DNA from: Dugong dugon
Taxonomy: Eukaryota; Chordata; Mammalia; Sirenia; Dugongidae
Assembly: GCA_030035585.1 (NCBI GenBank)
Contig: CM057482.1
Coordinates: 60,454,828 to 60,518,827 of the forward strand
Length of the DNA: 64,000 nt
Direction of reading: 5' to 3'
In this document: in pieces, positions 11,266 to 23,034 of the stretch
Layout of the letters: each line of letters starts with the position of its first letter
Position numbering within the stretch: the stretch's first letter is position 1
Translations under genes and position numbers: made by a program
Notes under the pieces: model-generated
Seen by the model: only the letters and a program-made list of their open reading frames with translations
Databases searched by the model: none
Told to the model about the DNA's origin: nothing

Positions 11266-11418
11266 AGCTTTTTTTAATTGTGCTTTAAGTGAAAGTTTAC
11301 GATTGAAATTAGTCTCTCATACAAAAATTTATACATACATTGTTTTGTGACCCTAGTTGCTCTCCCTGTACTGTGACAGCACACTCTTCCTTTCCACCTC
11401 GGGTTTCCTGTGTCCAAG
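11266..11418 (-). mobile_element. L1 3'-terminal fragment
   Basis: Plus strand starts with T-run then 'tttaagtgaaagtttacg' and 'gtctctcatacaaaaatt', the reversed 3' end of the same L1 3'UTR type seen at 46039-46300. Confidence 0.75.
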
Positions 11419-11569
11419 GTATAATTTTATGGACAGTAGAGAGGTCAGGAAACATGCCAAAGGAAGACACAAGGAAAGAGTTGCTTTAAAATACATAAAA
11501 CTGGACAAAGTCAAAATGTTGGATGAAGAAGGCCAAGATTTCTGGTCCTCAGTGTTGTGAGCCCTGCTA

Positions 11570-12150
11570 TTCATGTCAGTCCTCCAACAGACCCATCACT
11601 GCGACGGCTGCCCTACTGATGTGTCTCACCAGGTCCCCCTTCACGTCCCTGTACTTCAGGCTATAAATGAAGGAGTTCAGCATGTGTGTGACCACAGTGT
11701 ACATCACCAAGGCCGTGAAACTTGTCCTAGAAGGTGGTGTGGCTGCAGAGCTGAAACAGACCTCAAGGGCTGTGACGTGGAACAAGGAGACAATGGAGAG
11801 GTGAGACTCACAGGTGGAAAAGGCTGTGTGGCTGCCCTATGACATTCTCAGTATGGAAGAGACAATCTGAGACTAAGAGAAAAATATTCCAGTGAAAGGA
11901 ATCAAGGCCAGAAGACTAGTCAAAAAATACTTGACTATGTTATTGATGAGGTTGTTTGAACAGGTGAGCTTCTCGACTTCCATGTTTGTTTAAAATAACA
12001 GGCTCAAAACAGTCAATGTCTCCACCAGGGAGCCCATGACACTGAAGCATCAGGATACCAGAACCAGCAGTTCCTAGAGCCGTGGGTTCATGATGACTGT
12101 GTAGTGAAGGGGGTGACAGATGGCAGCAAAGCCATCATGGTTAGTAGTAA
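11570..12150 (-). pseudogene. Olfactory receptor pseudogene, TM3 to C-terminus
   Basis: The minus strand keeps class-A olfactory receptor landmarks in order. A DGFAAICHPLHYTVIMNPRL stretch near 12090-12145 corresponds to the family's end-of-TM3 motif. A cysteine/serine-rich TM5-TM6 region follows. Near the end is [19 protein letters not shown] (about 11625-11685), the TM7 NPxxY-like motif with N-S in place of N-P. Several stops and frameshifts interrupt it, including a stop right after MNPRL. TM1 and TM2 are missing. Intact receptors are about 310 residues and detect odorants through G-olf; this one cannot. Confidence 0.85.
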
Positions 12151-12634
12151 ATTATCGAAATCAAATTATCGAAAAACAATGACAAAAATGTCTGGGTGAG
12201 GCAGCCTTCGTACTTTGTTCTGTGTCTGGATGATTTGTGACTCTTCAAAGAGGAGAAGTACATAAACAGGTTTCTGGGGTATTACACAGCTTGAGTGGGG
12301 AGAAAGATGATTTGGAAAAATTATCTAAACCAGCACTTTCAACAGCAATACTGAAAGAAAAGTTTAGAAACATTGGTCCAGAGGTACGGAGGGAGAGAAG
12401 GCCTTGGTAAGCAATAACTCCCTTAAAATAGAGGAAGGTAGAGAAAGGTTCTCACCAAGAACCATAAAGCAGTGAAGTCTCTAGCTCCTGGTGGGGTTTT
12501 TGCATTCACTGCATTCCATCTCCCAACTCTTGTTCTGTGCTTTGCTCATTCACAAATTCAGTGTCAAAGGAGTCTCTTCATTCTCTAGCATCTTTCTCTA
12601 TAGTGTGTTTTCAAGAACCAGCTTTTTTCTCATA
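12151..12634. other. No gene recognised
   Basis: This would have held the missing 5' part of the olfactory receptor, but I find no TM1-TM2-like translation on the minus strand. No known repeat is obvious. Confidence 0.4.
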
Positions 12635-13230
12635 AGACATGGGAGATGTACCACAGACATGCACCAAGATCCACATACATATTCACTACAGACACATGCC
12701 AGGATGTTCACTAGAACATTGCTGGCAGTAGCTCCCAAAAGGAAACTACCAAAATTCCCATGAATAGTCAAGTGGGAGCATTTACTAAAACTAGACCCAC
12801 TGCGGATGAGTTGACTGTGACTTATAGCTACCCTATGGGACAGAGTGGACATGCCCCATAGGGTTTCCAAGGTTGTAAATCTTTACAGAAACAGACTGGC
12901 ACATCTTTCTCCCATGGGGTGGCTAGTGGGTTTGACGCTGCCCTTTTGGTTAGCAGTCAAGCACTTTTAATCACTTCACCAGCATATACATGAATGAGAA
13001 CGGTTGATCTACAGCCACATCTAACAATGGAAGAACTCAGTGAAATAAGCCAGATACAAAATAATACATACTCTATGATCCATTTATATAAAGGACAAAA
13101 AAGAATCCAAATTAATCTATGGTAGTATAGTGGTTACCCTAGGTGGGGTACATCTACATGGTAGCTTAAGTGAGGGTTTTTTAGGGTGCTGGTTATATAG
13201 GTATATTCGATTTACAACAATTAATTGAGC
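12635..13230 (+). mobile_element. Old L1 3' end split by an AfroSINE
   Basis: Plus-strand L1 3' features ('atgttcactagaacattg' before the SINE; 'gtgaaataagccagatac' and 'ggtagtatagtggttacc' after it) flank the AfroSINE at 12790-12985. The L1 is therefore older. Confidence 0.65.
12790..12985 (-). mobile_element. AfroSINE, reverse
   Basis: Reversed tail 'gacttatagctaccctatgg', 'ccccatagggtttccaaggt', and reversed head 'cccttttggttagcagtcaa'. The A box near 12975 is degraded. Confidence 0.85.
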
Positions 13231-14249
13231 TGAATATTTATAGTGTTTTCATCTGTGAATATTATCTTTAACTAAAACATTTTTTAATGTGAAAAAGAGA
13301 GTACTCATGCTTCCAATGAAATAATAAGATATGATAAAGAGGTGAAGATGGCAAGACAGAGCAAAGATTAGACCTAAAAGGGAGGAAACCTCCTCCTAGA
13401 GGAAAAGAGAGACCCAGAAATTGAGACTTTGAGTGAGAAAGGATAGCAGTGGGGCAAGAGAGAATGAATCAGAAACCCAAATGCCTTTCCATAGTTAGGG
13501 ATTATACATTGCAGAACCTTCTACTTGGGGACTTTGCCCAACACGTGTCCATTGCCATGTCCCTGGAGCTATTGCAGGGAAACTTCTTTCCCACAGCACT
13601 TACTGGGCTCCACTGGATCATCAAGATGGCACCAGTGAAGGAAAAGATCCCTAGCTCCATTAACCAGTGAATCAGATATGAGGTCCGTAGACTCAGTGAG
13701 ATAGCTGGAAGGGAAAGGTAAATTTCTTCTTTGCCCAGAAATAATGAGCTGAAGGTGACATTGAGCTGACTTGACATTGTGAAGTAGAATTTTCACAGCT
13801 GCTCATTAAACATGTAGTTAATTCTCACACTCTTCTCCAAGAAATTCATTCAGCTACTGATGATGGTGATGGAAGGAGTCAGGCTTCAAGGCTTGGGCAT
13901 TGAAGAATCTCAGTAAGTTTATTAAATGGAAATTTATACTTGCATTAAAAGGTTTGAAGAGATGGCCTTAATTCTCCAACTCTGAATCCGTGTCTTTTGC
14001 AATGTGACTGTGCAAACTCCTATCAAGAGCTGATGTCTGTTTCTCCCCTTTTGACTCTAAGCTGGAATTTATTATCCCCCACCCCAGCTATGATTAGGAA
14101 TTTCTGTCCCACCTTCAGCTGTTTCCCCAAAGAGTCATGTGTTCTGTTTGTATTAGAAATTTATTCATATTTTGAGGAATGTATGTTGAATGCCAACTAT
14201 GCCAGGCTCTGCCTAGTCAATCAGTATACAATGCTAAAAACAAAAGTCC
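13231..14249. other. No gene recognised
   Basis: Only short open frames with no family resemblance. No repeat is confidently identified. Confidence 0.4.
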
Positions 14250-14700
14250 TTACAATCTAATGATGGAGAAACACAGTTAAGCAAGTATAATAATGATCAT
14301 TATCCTCCTCCTCCTCATCATGTAACTTGTAAGATGGTGACAAGCGCTAGGAAGAACATGAAAGCAGGCAAAAAAGGGAGTGAATAAGGTGTTGGTCTTT
14401 ATGGGTGTTTGGGCAAGACCAGCAGACAAGGTGACATTTGAACAGAAGCCTCAAGGATGAGGAGGCAGGAGCTACAAGGATACCTGGGGAAGTGTGTGCT
14501 GCAGAGGGAGCAGCCAGTGCAAAGGACGTTACTTTGGAAGGGGCTCATTTCAGATATTCAATGCCAAAAAGGAAGCCAGTGTGAGAGGGGAAGTAGTAAA
14601 AGAGAGAGTATTAACATGTCAGAGAAGGCTGAAGAATGAGGTGATTTTGCGGCTCTTTCAAGATACAGGGACCTTCTCCATCCACAAGTTGGTGCTTGCA
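14250..14700 (+). repeat. Ancient interspersed repeat, family not assigned
   Basis: Sequence with 'gaacagaagcctcaaggatg', 'gagcagccagtgcaaagg' and nearby words has the wording of a widespread ancient mammalian repeat. A related copy appears at 38600-39210. I cannot name it. Confidence 0.4.
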
Positions 14701-15284
14701 CTTTACTGATTTGGTTGAAATGCATCCCATGAATTGAATTGTATACCCTTACTTACTGTCATCTATTGGTTTGCATTCTGGACTCTAAGACAGACATTTT
14801 GGAATGTATGACCCAATTCCCCCTTCTATGAAACCTGCTCACACTCAACAAAGTATACACACACTCTCTCTCTCACACACACAGGGGTGGATAAAATCCA
14901 TGCTGACAACCTCAGGTTATTTTTTCCAAAAATACTAAGAAATGGTGTCCAGAAATTCCAGTTGGGAAGCCTTGCATGGACATGTAAACTCGGGCTCATT
15001 TTGGAATGGTCATTTTCTGCCCTGTGTTTAAAGAATGTAAAAAACTGCTCAAAAAATCGAGATTGCTACAGCCCAACCCCTCTCCTCAGCAAATGCAAGG
15101 CTGCCTGTTGGATGAGCCACCCACTGAATGCCTCCCCTGATACTAGTCCAAAAAGAAGGGTGCTAGTTCTTCCAGAAAGCAGTCTCTGCAGATCCCAGCA
15201 GCAACTGAAATGATACACTGCTTTCAGAATACAAAAAGGCACAGCCCCTTTTAAAAACAAGATTGGCAGTTTCTTACAAGGTTA
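14701..15284. other. No gene recognised; short CA/CT-rich run at 14868-14883
   Basis: A small simple repeat (acacacac ctctctctc) occurs near 14868-14883. Nothing else is recognised. Confidence 0.4.
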
Positions 15285-15590
15285 AACATACACCTACCAT
15301 ATGATAACAATCCCATTCCTAGGGATATGTGAGAAAAATGAAAACTTTATGTTCACATAAAATCTCTTCAGAAATATTTATATCAGCTTTACTATAACAA
15401 CTGGAAACCAAATGTTCTCCAAATGGTGAATACACAAGCAGTGGTATGTCTATAAAACAGACCAGTACATAGCAATAAAAAGGAATAAACTATCAAGACA
15501 TTCATCCATGTGGATGAGTCTCAATTGCATTATGTTAAGTGAAAGGATCCATAATCAAAAAGCTACACAGTGCGTCATATATATAGGGAC
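15285..15590 (+). mobile_element. Old L1 ORF2/3'UTR fragment
   Basis: Highly diverged L1 wording: 'acctaccatatgataac', 'ggtgaatacacaagcag', 'attcatccatgtggatg' and 'cattatgttaagtgaaagg'. No frame is intact. Confidence 0.6.
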
Positions 15591-16889
15591 TGTTGCCAGG
15601 GATTCATAGTCAGGGCAAGATTTCATTAAAAAGGGGCAGCATGAGGGATGTTTTTGGCAGAAAGAAACGTACTCTTCTGTATTTTAATTGTGCTACTAAT
15701 TATAAGACTTAATGTTTTTATCAGCTCACATTCCAAAAGAGAATTACTGTTTGTAAATGTTGAAAAAACTCCTTTAGTGTCAATCAATATTCTGGTGTGT
15801 GGCTGGGCATCTAACAACTCCCTTCCTGGTGGACACTCATTTCCACTATCTACCACTATTATCAACAGGCACCAGCACGGTGCCCAGGGATTTCCATAGG
15901 ATGCTAAAAGCGGAATTGCTGGGTCAAGGGAAGGTCTGATCTGCAGCTACCATTTCAACGCCCTTTACGTGAACTGCCAGTGAGGCAGCTCCCAGCTAAC
16001 AATGGGGCAGAGTGGCACTGGATAAACCTCCGGGCCCAACAGCCACTTAGCTTATCCTTACTAATGCAAGAACCCTAGTTGGTGTCCTACCTTCTCCATC
16101 CCCTACAGTGGGCATGCACATCAGGTGGAGTAGAGACCACTATTCCAGTCCTCAGCTCCTGACCGGGCAGAACTCTTGGAATGTCAGAATTATCAAAAGT
16201 AGGACTGTGTCACTAAGCACAGGCTCTGAGCCTGTGCAGGACAGAGCCTCCACTGCAACTAGGTGAGACTGGGGCACTGTGTTGGAACACAATTGCCTTG
16301 GGCCCCAGAAGGAACTATCCTTGTCACAATGCCACTTGAGAGAGGAATACTTGCGTGGGATGACTTTGGGTTAAAATTTCGGTGCAGCTTCTTCATCAGT
16401 AAACCAAGGATCATGATTGTAGTCGAGGACAAAGAGATGTGATGCAAAACATTCCAGAACAACACTAAACATGTAGTAGTCAATCCTCATTCTGTTAAAA
16501 ACATTGCTTTGCATACAAAGAAGGCTGAAAGGAAACACTCAATATACCAAGCATGGTCAGATTCTAAGTGACTTTTATTTCTCCATGCACTTTTCAGTTA
16601 AATTTTCTACAATGAGAACATGCTGCTGTATACTCTGAAAATATACTTAAATTTAACATAGTTCATAGAAAACAGACTTCAAAACACCCACGTGTTGATG
16701 AGACTTTCCAATGAAGAGAATTTTTACATGAATCAAAATGCACTATCAAAATTCATGTCCTAGAATTGAAAGAATATTTAGAGTGATATTTATCACCTTA
16801 ATGTTTACATCAGAAAATAAAAACTGGAACTTAACACGCATGGGAATAAGGCAGTAATAAATTCCACGTGTAACTTTTTTATAAAAGAT
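15591..16889. other. No gene recognised; downstream of dead zinc-finger gene
   Basis: Could include the 3'UTR of the minus-strand zinc-finger pseudogene, but no poly-A signal decides it. Short open frames have no recognisable domain. Confidence 0.35.
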
Positions 16890-17745
16890 TTCATAAAATC
16901 TTTTATAAATGATTTCTCCCCTAGTATGAATCTCCTTGTGCCCAAGCAGGGGAATTATATGACTGAAGGCTTCCCAATAACGCAATGGGTCTTTGCAGTG
17001 TGTGAGCTCTCATAGGTATCCTGACACGGTGGACACTGAAGGTGTCCATTGTCTTTTACAGTCATAGGATGACACCACAGTGTAATATCTCACATGTTGT
17101 CTAAGACTACACAGTGTGACTTCTCATATATTCCAATGGGCTTTCCATATGTGAAAATTTAAATGACTCTGGAGAAGCACTGAAGTTTTCCCACATTCCA
17201 TACACTTATGTGGGTAATCTGCCACATATCTTCTTTTAGGTTTGTGAAAAGAAAACATGTAAGTTTTCCAACACATATATTGGTTATCCAACATGTATAT
17301 TCATCCCTCATGAAAAGAAACTACAGAAATCTTACCCACAGTTGTTACATTCATAGTGTTTCTCTCCAGGAATTGTTGTCACAGGATCCTTAAGGGTTGA
17401 AATACAAATGAAGTCTTTCCCACATACCTTACTTTACAGGGTTTCTCTCCAGTAAGAGTTCTCACAGGGGTGCTTAGGTAACAGAGACAACAGCAGGCTT
17501 CTCCATATTCCTTACACTGACAGGTACTGCATCCAGTGTCAGATCTGGTATGATGCTTATATGATGAGTGATTCTTGAAGGTTTTTCCACACTCACAACA
17601 TTCAAAAGGATTTACTTCTGGAAGATTTCTTTTTAGTATAGTAAGATTTGGAATCCAGCTGAAAGTCTTGCCACACTGATTGCCTTCCTTGTGTTCATCG
17701 AGGTTGTCTACTTTATGGCTTCTGTTAAAAACAGGCAACATGGTG
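16890..17745 (-). pseudogene. Decayed C2H2 zinc-finger exon
   Basis: The minus strand encodes degenerate C2H2 fingers. Starting near 17700 there is a pre-finger segment (EGNQCGKTFSWIPNLT), then a finger CCECGKTFKNHSSYKHHTRS-T, a TGEKPCK linker near 17440, and further broken fingers down to AFSHIIPLLGHKEIHTRGE near 16920. The pre-finger wording resembles the primate 19p13 KRAB-ZNF group (ZNF44/ZNF563/ZNF709 type) from memory. Stops and missing Cys/His residues show it is nonfunctional. It would have been the last exon of a KRAB repressor whose KRAB-A exon lies at 19977-20105. An intact protein would bind specific DNA and recruit KAP1/TRIM28. Confidence 0.8.
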
Positions 17746-17879
17746 TTGGAAATAAATTTCTTCTCATTTCACCATTACCAAACATTGTACAACATGGTTG
17801 TTGCCCTGAGTTGTCTCATGTTTGATATGTTAAATCATCTAGCAGATATACTACCATTACTGTCACTGTTTTTCTAAAA

Positions 17880-18075
17880 TACAGTCATGCATTGCTTAAC
17901 GTCCATATGTTTTGTGAAATAGGATGTTATGTGATTTGGACATTGTGGGAGCACTATATTATATACAGGCAGTCCCCGGCTTACAAACATCTGACATACA
18001 AACCCTAGTTACGAACCAACCCTAAAGCCTATTATACTAAAAATTTGACGTACATACAACGGTTCATAATAACAA
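17880..18075. mobile_element. Possible Tigger-like DNA transposon fragments
   Basis: Two terminal-like motifs occur: 'cagtcatgcattgcttaacg' (17882) and 'caggcagtccccggcttaca' (17966). Both resemble ends of old mammalian TcMar-Tigger elements. Too decayed to define boundaries. Confidence 0.4.
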
Positions 18076-18270
18076 ACGGGTGCTACTTTATAATGTGCAT
18101 CAAAACATTATTATTATTACTACTGTATTATTATGTTAAAGATGTTTTAGCGTATCTGGAAATGTTTCTTTAATGTGTTTCTTTAATAAGATTGGGATTT
18201 CTGAACCTTTTGGGACCACAGAAATATATGTGTTTGGATGCTGCCCAAACATACATGATGCAGCACACGA

Positions 18271-18272
<2 letters not shown>

Positions 18273-18310
<38 letters not shown>
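18273..18310. repeat. (CA)n microsatellite
   Basis: About 19 CA dinucleotides. It lies exactly where the second copy of the zinc-finger segment loses homology to the first. Confidence 0.95.
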
Positions 18311-18312
<2 letters not shown>

Positions 18313-18690
18313 CTTAGACGGACAAGTATTGCGTCCAGTGTAAAATCTGTTATGATGCTTATGTGATGAGTGTTCCAAGAAGGCATTTCCACACCCACAG
18401 CATTCAAAAGGATTTACTTCTGGAGGAATTCTTTTCAGCACTGTAAGATTTGAAATCTGCCAGAGGTTTTCCACACTGATTGCCTTCATTACTTTCATGA
18501 AGGTTCTGTACTGTATGCCTTCTGTTAAAAACAGGCAACATGCTGTTGAAATAAACTTCTTCTCATTTCACTGTTACCAAACACTAAACATCCATGGTTT
18601 TTGCCGAGTCGTCTCGTTTCATATGTTAAATCATATAGCATAGAGACTACCGTTACTGTTACTGTTTTTCTAAAATATCAGAGTTTCTGA
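18311..18690 (-). pseudogene. Second copy of zinc-finger exon segment
   Basis: Encodes QISNLTVLKRIPPEVNPFEC and the following finger (CGCGNAFLEHSSHKHHNRF), nearly the same as 17510-17700. The homology continues 5' of the exon: 'tgttaaaaacaggcaacatg' occurs at 17724 and 18524, and 'actgtttttctaaaata' near 17865 and 18660. The two copies are about 800 bp apart in the same orientation, so this is a local tandem duplication including intron sequence. The finger copy is cut off by the (CA)n array. Confidence 0.85.
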
Positions 18691-18717
18691 GAAGTCTCTG
18701 AACACAAATTTAGAGCT

Positions 18718-18718
<1 letters not shown>

Positions 18719-18773
<55 letters not shown>
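18719..18773. repeat. (CA)n microsatellite
   Basis: About 27 CA dinucleotides, just beyond the duplicated zinc-finger segment. Confidence 0.95.
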
Positions 18774-18775
<2 letters not shown>

Positions 18776-18839
18776 TAATGTCATGCACCTTAGGACTTTC
18801 TCCTGAGGCACTGTTTTCTCTCGTTTGAATGACACTCAC

Positions 18840-18990
18840 CTAAAATGTCTCCCCTGGTTTTTAGGTTGACCTCCACTGCCAAGCAATTTGAAGATGTCTC
18901 CTAACTCACAGGACTGGTCGTTATTCTTCATGAATTGCACTATGATATGTTCACTGGATGATTCTTCTCCATCATTAACTTTTTGAGACA
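18840..18990 (-). pseudogene. Putative second exon of dead KRAB-ZNF gene
   Basis: Minus-strand frame contains GEESSSEHIIVQFMKNNDQS and ends KNQGRHFR directly before a consensus-like donor (GTGAGT at 18834-18839). A candidate acceptor AG lies at 18991-18992. KNQGRHFR resembles the RNLR/RHLR ending of exons that follow KRAB-A in this ZNF group. It lies between the KRAB-A exon and the finger exon, as expected. Confidence 0.55.
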
Positions 18991-19976
18991 CTGACCCAAT
19001 GATTCAAGTTGAGGTTCACAATATGAAACAAAAATGAAAATAATTATCAGGAAAAAAAAAAAGCTGCTGTGAATAAAGACACACATTTCACTGTTTCAGA
19101 ACTTTGGGAATGGTTAAAAAGTTGTTTACTAGGAAATACTTCTATGAGGATTGAGAGTGATCGTTACATAAATAGGTGTAATTAGAAGAGCTTAAGTAAA
19201 ATATTGAACACATTATACGTGTAACATTAAAAGAGGGAAAAAAGTATTTCTCCATGACTACAGGTTAGAAGGGATTGATAAAGTTAGAGAAGTAAGCTCA
19301 GGTATCTGCGAAGTCATCTCTTCAATACAAAAACTTTCTAGCTGACTGAAATCTCTCCACGTGGCTGATCTTCAAAACATTCTTGCTTTCCCGGTGCTCC
19401 CTGACACAGTGGACCTGAATGAGTCTTATCTCCACTCTCCTCAGCTCTTTCCCTTACTTCCCTAGGGGATAAAATGGATTCATATATTGTTTCCCTCCAT
19501 GGTGCTCATGGAGAAATGCATATCATGAGGGAAGACAGTATAAAGCAATGAACATTTCCCTAACACTCAGCCAATACTTTGGTCTTCAGGGTCTCTGAAT
19601 ACAGGCAGGTGTAAGTATATTTGCAGCAAAATGATCGTTTCAAACTGGTAATGAACATAGTAAAACTCTCTACAAGGTCCCAAATCACAAAGCTGTCAGT
19701 GCCCCAAAGTGATCCCTGAAGATGGTGTGTACACTTGCAACACGTAAAGAGCCTAAAGGTGTTTAATCACAAGAGAAATGAAAATCACTTCAATACATAC
19801 AGCTTTATGTTCAGGGGGAAGCTGGGATATGTAAGCTCCACAGAGCAAGGGACCATGCCTATTTTACTTAATAATTTATTCCAATTCCTAAGTCCAAATA
19901 TGGAGCCAAGTCAACAAGTACAAAATTTTTGCTTGCTAAAGGACTAAAAAAAAAAAAAAAAAAAAGCCATTCTTAC

Positions 19977-20105
19977 CTACTGAAGTCAGGTTTCTGAAGA
20001 TTTCCAACATCACATCTCTATAGAGTTTTCTCTGAGCAAGATTCAGCAAAGTCCACACTCTTCCTGAGTAAAGACTACAGCCACATCCTCAATGACCACT
20101 GAGTT
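19977..20105 (-). pseudogene. KRAB-A box exon with 2-bp frameshift
   Basis: Minus strand encodes [13 protein letters not shown], then, after two extra bases (TG), [18 protein letters not shown] and IFRNLTSV, followed by a GTAAG donor (19972-19976). The acceptor AG is at 20106-20107. This is the KRAB-A box that recruits TRIM28. The exon is 129 bp, two more than the usual 127 bp of KRAB-A exons, which matches the 2-bp insertion exactly. The insertion alone destroys the reading frame. The splice sites remain intact. Confidence 0.88.
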
Positions 20106-20514
20106 CTAAAACATCCCACACATTCTGCATCAGCAAGGTACCATGTACTCCAATGTATGCAAGATGATAGGTGAGACTGGCAGTCCTGGAGAACTGAGAA
20201 TTCATAGGGATTTGACACAAGATTCTTTGTTCTGCCAAGGTCTACTCTAGGGTACAGCCACCAGCCCTTCCCTTCACTAACTGCATTCACTTCCTTACTG
20301 ATTGCTTCCTGTCTTAATCATAAGACTTCCAACACATTGAAATAATCTCTCCACAGTCTGTGACCAATTCCAGTCTTATGCCCTTCTCTCTTTATTGTCT
20401 AGAACATTAGAGAATATGGAAGAAGTCAGAGAAATGATCTACTTCAGATCATCACTTCGTTGTGAACAATTTCACCTCCTTCCATCAGATACAGAAGAAT
20501 ACACAACAAAACAA
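20106..20514. other. No gene recognised; upstream of KRAB exon
   Basis: Presumably intron or 5' flank of the dead KRAB-ZNF gene. No first exon or promoter is recognised before the MaLR remnant. Confidence 0.35.
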
Positions 20515-22125
20515 AAAGCACTTGTGGTATTTCTGTCACAGCAGCACTAGATGACCAAGACAGAATTTGGTACTGAGAGAGTGGGGTGCTGCTTTAACAG
20601 ATACCTAAAATGTGGAAGCAGTTTTAAAACTGTGAATTGATAGAGGAGCAGCAGAGGACCACCAGCAGCAGGGAACCTGCAGCAGCAGAGAAGCGGCAGG
20701 GAACCTGCAGCAGCAGAGAAGCGGCAGGGAACCAGCAGCAGCAGAACCCGGATACCAGTGCCAGAGAGGCTACAGCTGACCCACAGAGCAAGAGAACTGA
20801 GTGTGCGCAGGAGGCTTCCTGGTGGAGTGGGGTGCCTCTGGACACTTATTGGTGGAGCAAGGCTTGCCAACCCATGGAGCGAGGGAGCTAAGTACCTGTG
20901 AGCAGGAGGCTTCCTGGCAGAGTGGGGTGCCTCCAGGCACTTAGGAGCTACAGAGTTTTGGAACACTTGCCCCAGCAGGAAAGATACGGTCATGAGACCC
21001 AAAGGGCGAGAGGCCACAGGAAGCAGAAGTGGTGAAGAAACAAGGAACACAAGAGGCCGAGCTGCCTCGGTCTCAAAAGATATGGCCATGACCTCTGGGG
21101 TTTCAAAGGGTGGAGCCATGGCCTCTGGCGTTTCAAAGGGTGGAATTGCCACTCAGATGGACTAGGAGACTGGTACGCCTAAAGCCGAGGGAGCAGAGTT
21201 GCTGTCCCAGTGGGTCTAGAAGGTGAAGCTGAAGCCCAGGGCCAAGGGGCCTCCACTCAGAATCTGGAGAGAGCAGCTAATACCTAGAGTCTGGAGGGCA
21301 GGGCCATTGTGTAAATTGTATCAGAGAACAGAAGATTATTTTCAAAGCCTTGAGGGCTAATGTAATTTGTTCTGGTGACTTGCTTGGTGCCTGTTATCCC
21401 TTCTTTTCCTCCAGTTTCTCCCATTTGTAATGGAAATGTCTAGCTTGTGTCTGTCCTGTCTTGTACCTTTGGAAGCAGATAACTTGTATTCCAGATTTCA
21501 CAGATGAAGAGGAATTTTTGGATTTTGTAGGACTTGGAGTTAAGACTTTTGTTATGATATGATGGGATGAATACATTTTGCATGTTGCAAGGATGTGATT
21601 TTGGGGGGGCCAATGGGTGGAATGTCATATATTGAATTATGTCCCCTAAAAAATGTGTGTATCAATTTGGCTGGGCTATGATTCCCAGTATTGTGTGGTT
21701 GTCCTCCATTTTGTGATTGTAATTTTCTGTTAAAGAAGATCAGGGTGGAATTGTAACACCCTTACTAAGGTCACATCCCTGATCCAATGTAAAGGGAGTT
21801 TCCCTTGGGTGTGGCCTGCACCACCTTTTCTCTTACAAGAGATAAAAGGAAAGGGAAGCAAGCAGATAGTTGGGGACCTCATACCACCAAAAAAGCACTG
21901 CTGGGAGAGGAGCGCGTCCTTTGGACCTGGGGTCCTCGCGTGGGGAAGCTCCTAATCTGGGAGAAGATTGATGAGAAGGCCTATAGAGAGAGAAAGCCTT
22001 CTCCTGGAGCTGACGTCCTGAATTTGGACTTTTAGCTTACTTTACTGTGAGGAAATAAATTTCTCTTTGTTAAAGCCATCCACTTGTGGTATTTCTGTTA
22101 TAGCAGCACTAGATTAACTAAGACA
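20515..22125 (+). mobile_element. MaLR element: 5' LTR stub, internal region, 3' LTR
   Basis: A 48-bp stub of the 5' LTR end (20515-20562) precedes internal sequence starting 'gaatttggtactgagagag', the usual MST-type start. Internal sequence runs to about 21622. The 3' LTR (21623-22125) starts 'tgtcatatattgaattatg' and has AATAAA near 22054. It ends 'actagattaactaagaca'. The internal region has no retained gag-like frame. The 201-codon antisense frame at 20547-21152 comes from its GC-rich part and is not a gene. Confidence 0.85.
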
Positions 22126-22464
22126 AGACCCTTACCTGTGGCTCCTTCATTTATTAAAATTGATTTAGGTACAGATACATTAGTGAACAAAACAGAAATA
22201 TCCAGGTGTACATAGACCATAAATGTTTTTTGGTGTGGACAGTAAATAAAATATAAAATCAAATGGTGATAAGTTCCTTAGAAAATGCAGCACACTTAGG
22301 GGATAAGGAGCAAGAAACACAGCAAATTTATCTCGAGTGAGACAGTGCAAAGAAAACCAAAATAATCATTTTATGAAGCATTACCTAGTGAAACCTAGCA
22401 TGGTAAGGGAAAAAAATCACAATAGTGGTAACAGCTGCACAACTGATGAACGTTATCAATGTTA
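22126..22464. other. No gene recognised
   Basis: AT-rich sequence without a recognisable feature. Confidence 0.4.
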
Positions 22465-22675
22465 CTACATTATTGTTATTCTTAGTTGTCCTTGAGTTAA
22501 TTATGATGCATGGCAACAGTACGTGTGCACAGTAGAAATGCTCCATAGGGTTTTCAAGGCTGTGACCTTTCAAAAGCAGATTGCCAGGTTTGTGTTCAGA
22601 GGCGCATGTAGGTGGTTTCAAACCACCAACCTTTCAGGTAGCAGTTGAGTGCTTAACCACTTGTACCACCCACTA
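22465..22675 (-). mobile_element. AfroSINE, reverse
   Basis: Reversed tail ('tgttattcttagttgtcctt'), middle ('ctccatagggttttcaaggc') and reversed head ('cctttcaggtagcagttgag', 'gcttaaccacttgtaccacc'). Confidence 0.85.
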
Positions 22676-23002
22676 AATTTTACATGTGAAAGTTGTTGAA
22701 GTGGCAAATGTTTTGTTATATATCTTTTTACTACAATAAAAAAATTTCATAAAAAAGAGTGAAGGAGAAATAAAAATGTTTTCAGACAATAAATATGGAG
22801 GAAATTGGTAACCAGTAGAACTTCCTTGCAAGAAATGGTAAAATAAGTTCTTTAGAGAGAAGGAAAATGATATGAATCAGAAACTTCGATCTACATAAGG
22901 AAAGTGAGATCACTAGAAAATGAATAAAGGTAACATAAAATCTTTTATCTTTGCTTTTCTTAACTGATCTAACAGTTAACAGTCTGTTTGAAATAATAGC
23001 AA

Positions 23003-23034
23003 CATATATGTGTATATATATATATATATATATT
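23003..23034. repeat. (TA)n-rich microsatellite
   Basis: Alternating TA/TG run of about 32 bp. Confidence 0.9.

Noticed and set aside
18273-18773. Repeated short units resembling a CRISPR-like or spacer array
   Set aside because: They are plain (CA)n microsatellites, and the Val-Cys translations (18183-18498) come from them.
20547-21152. 201-codon minus-strand open frame
   Set aside because: It is antisense to GC-rich MaLR internal sequence, is low complexity (Ala/Ser/Pro/Leu) and matches no family.
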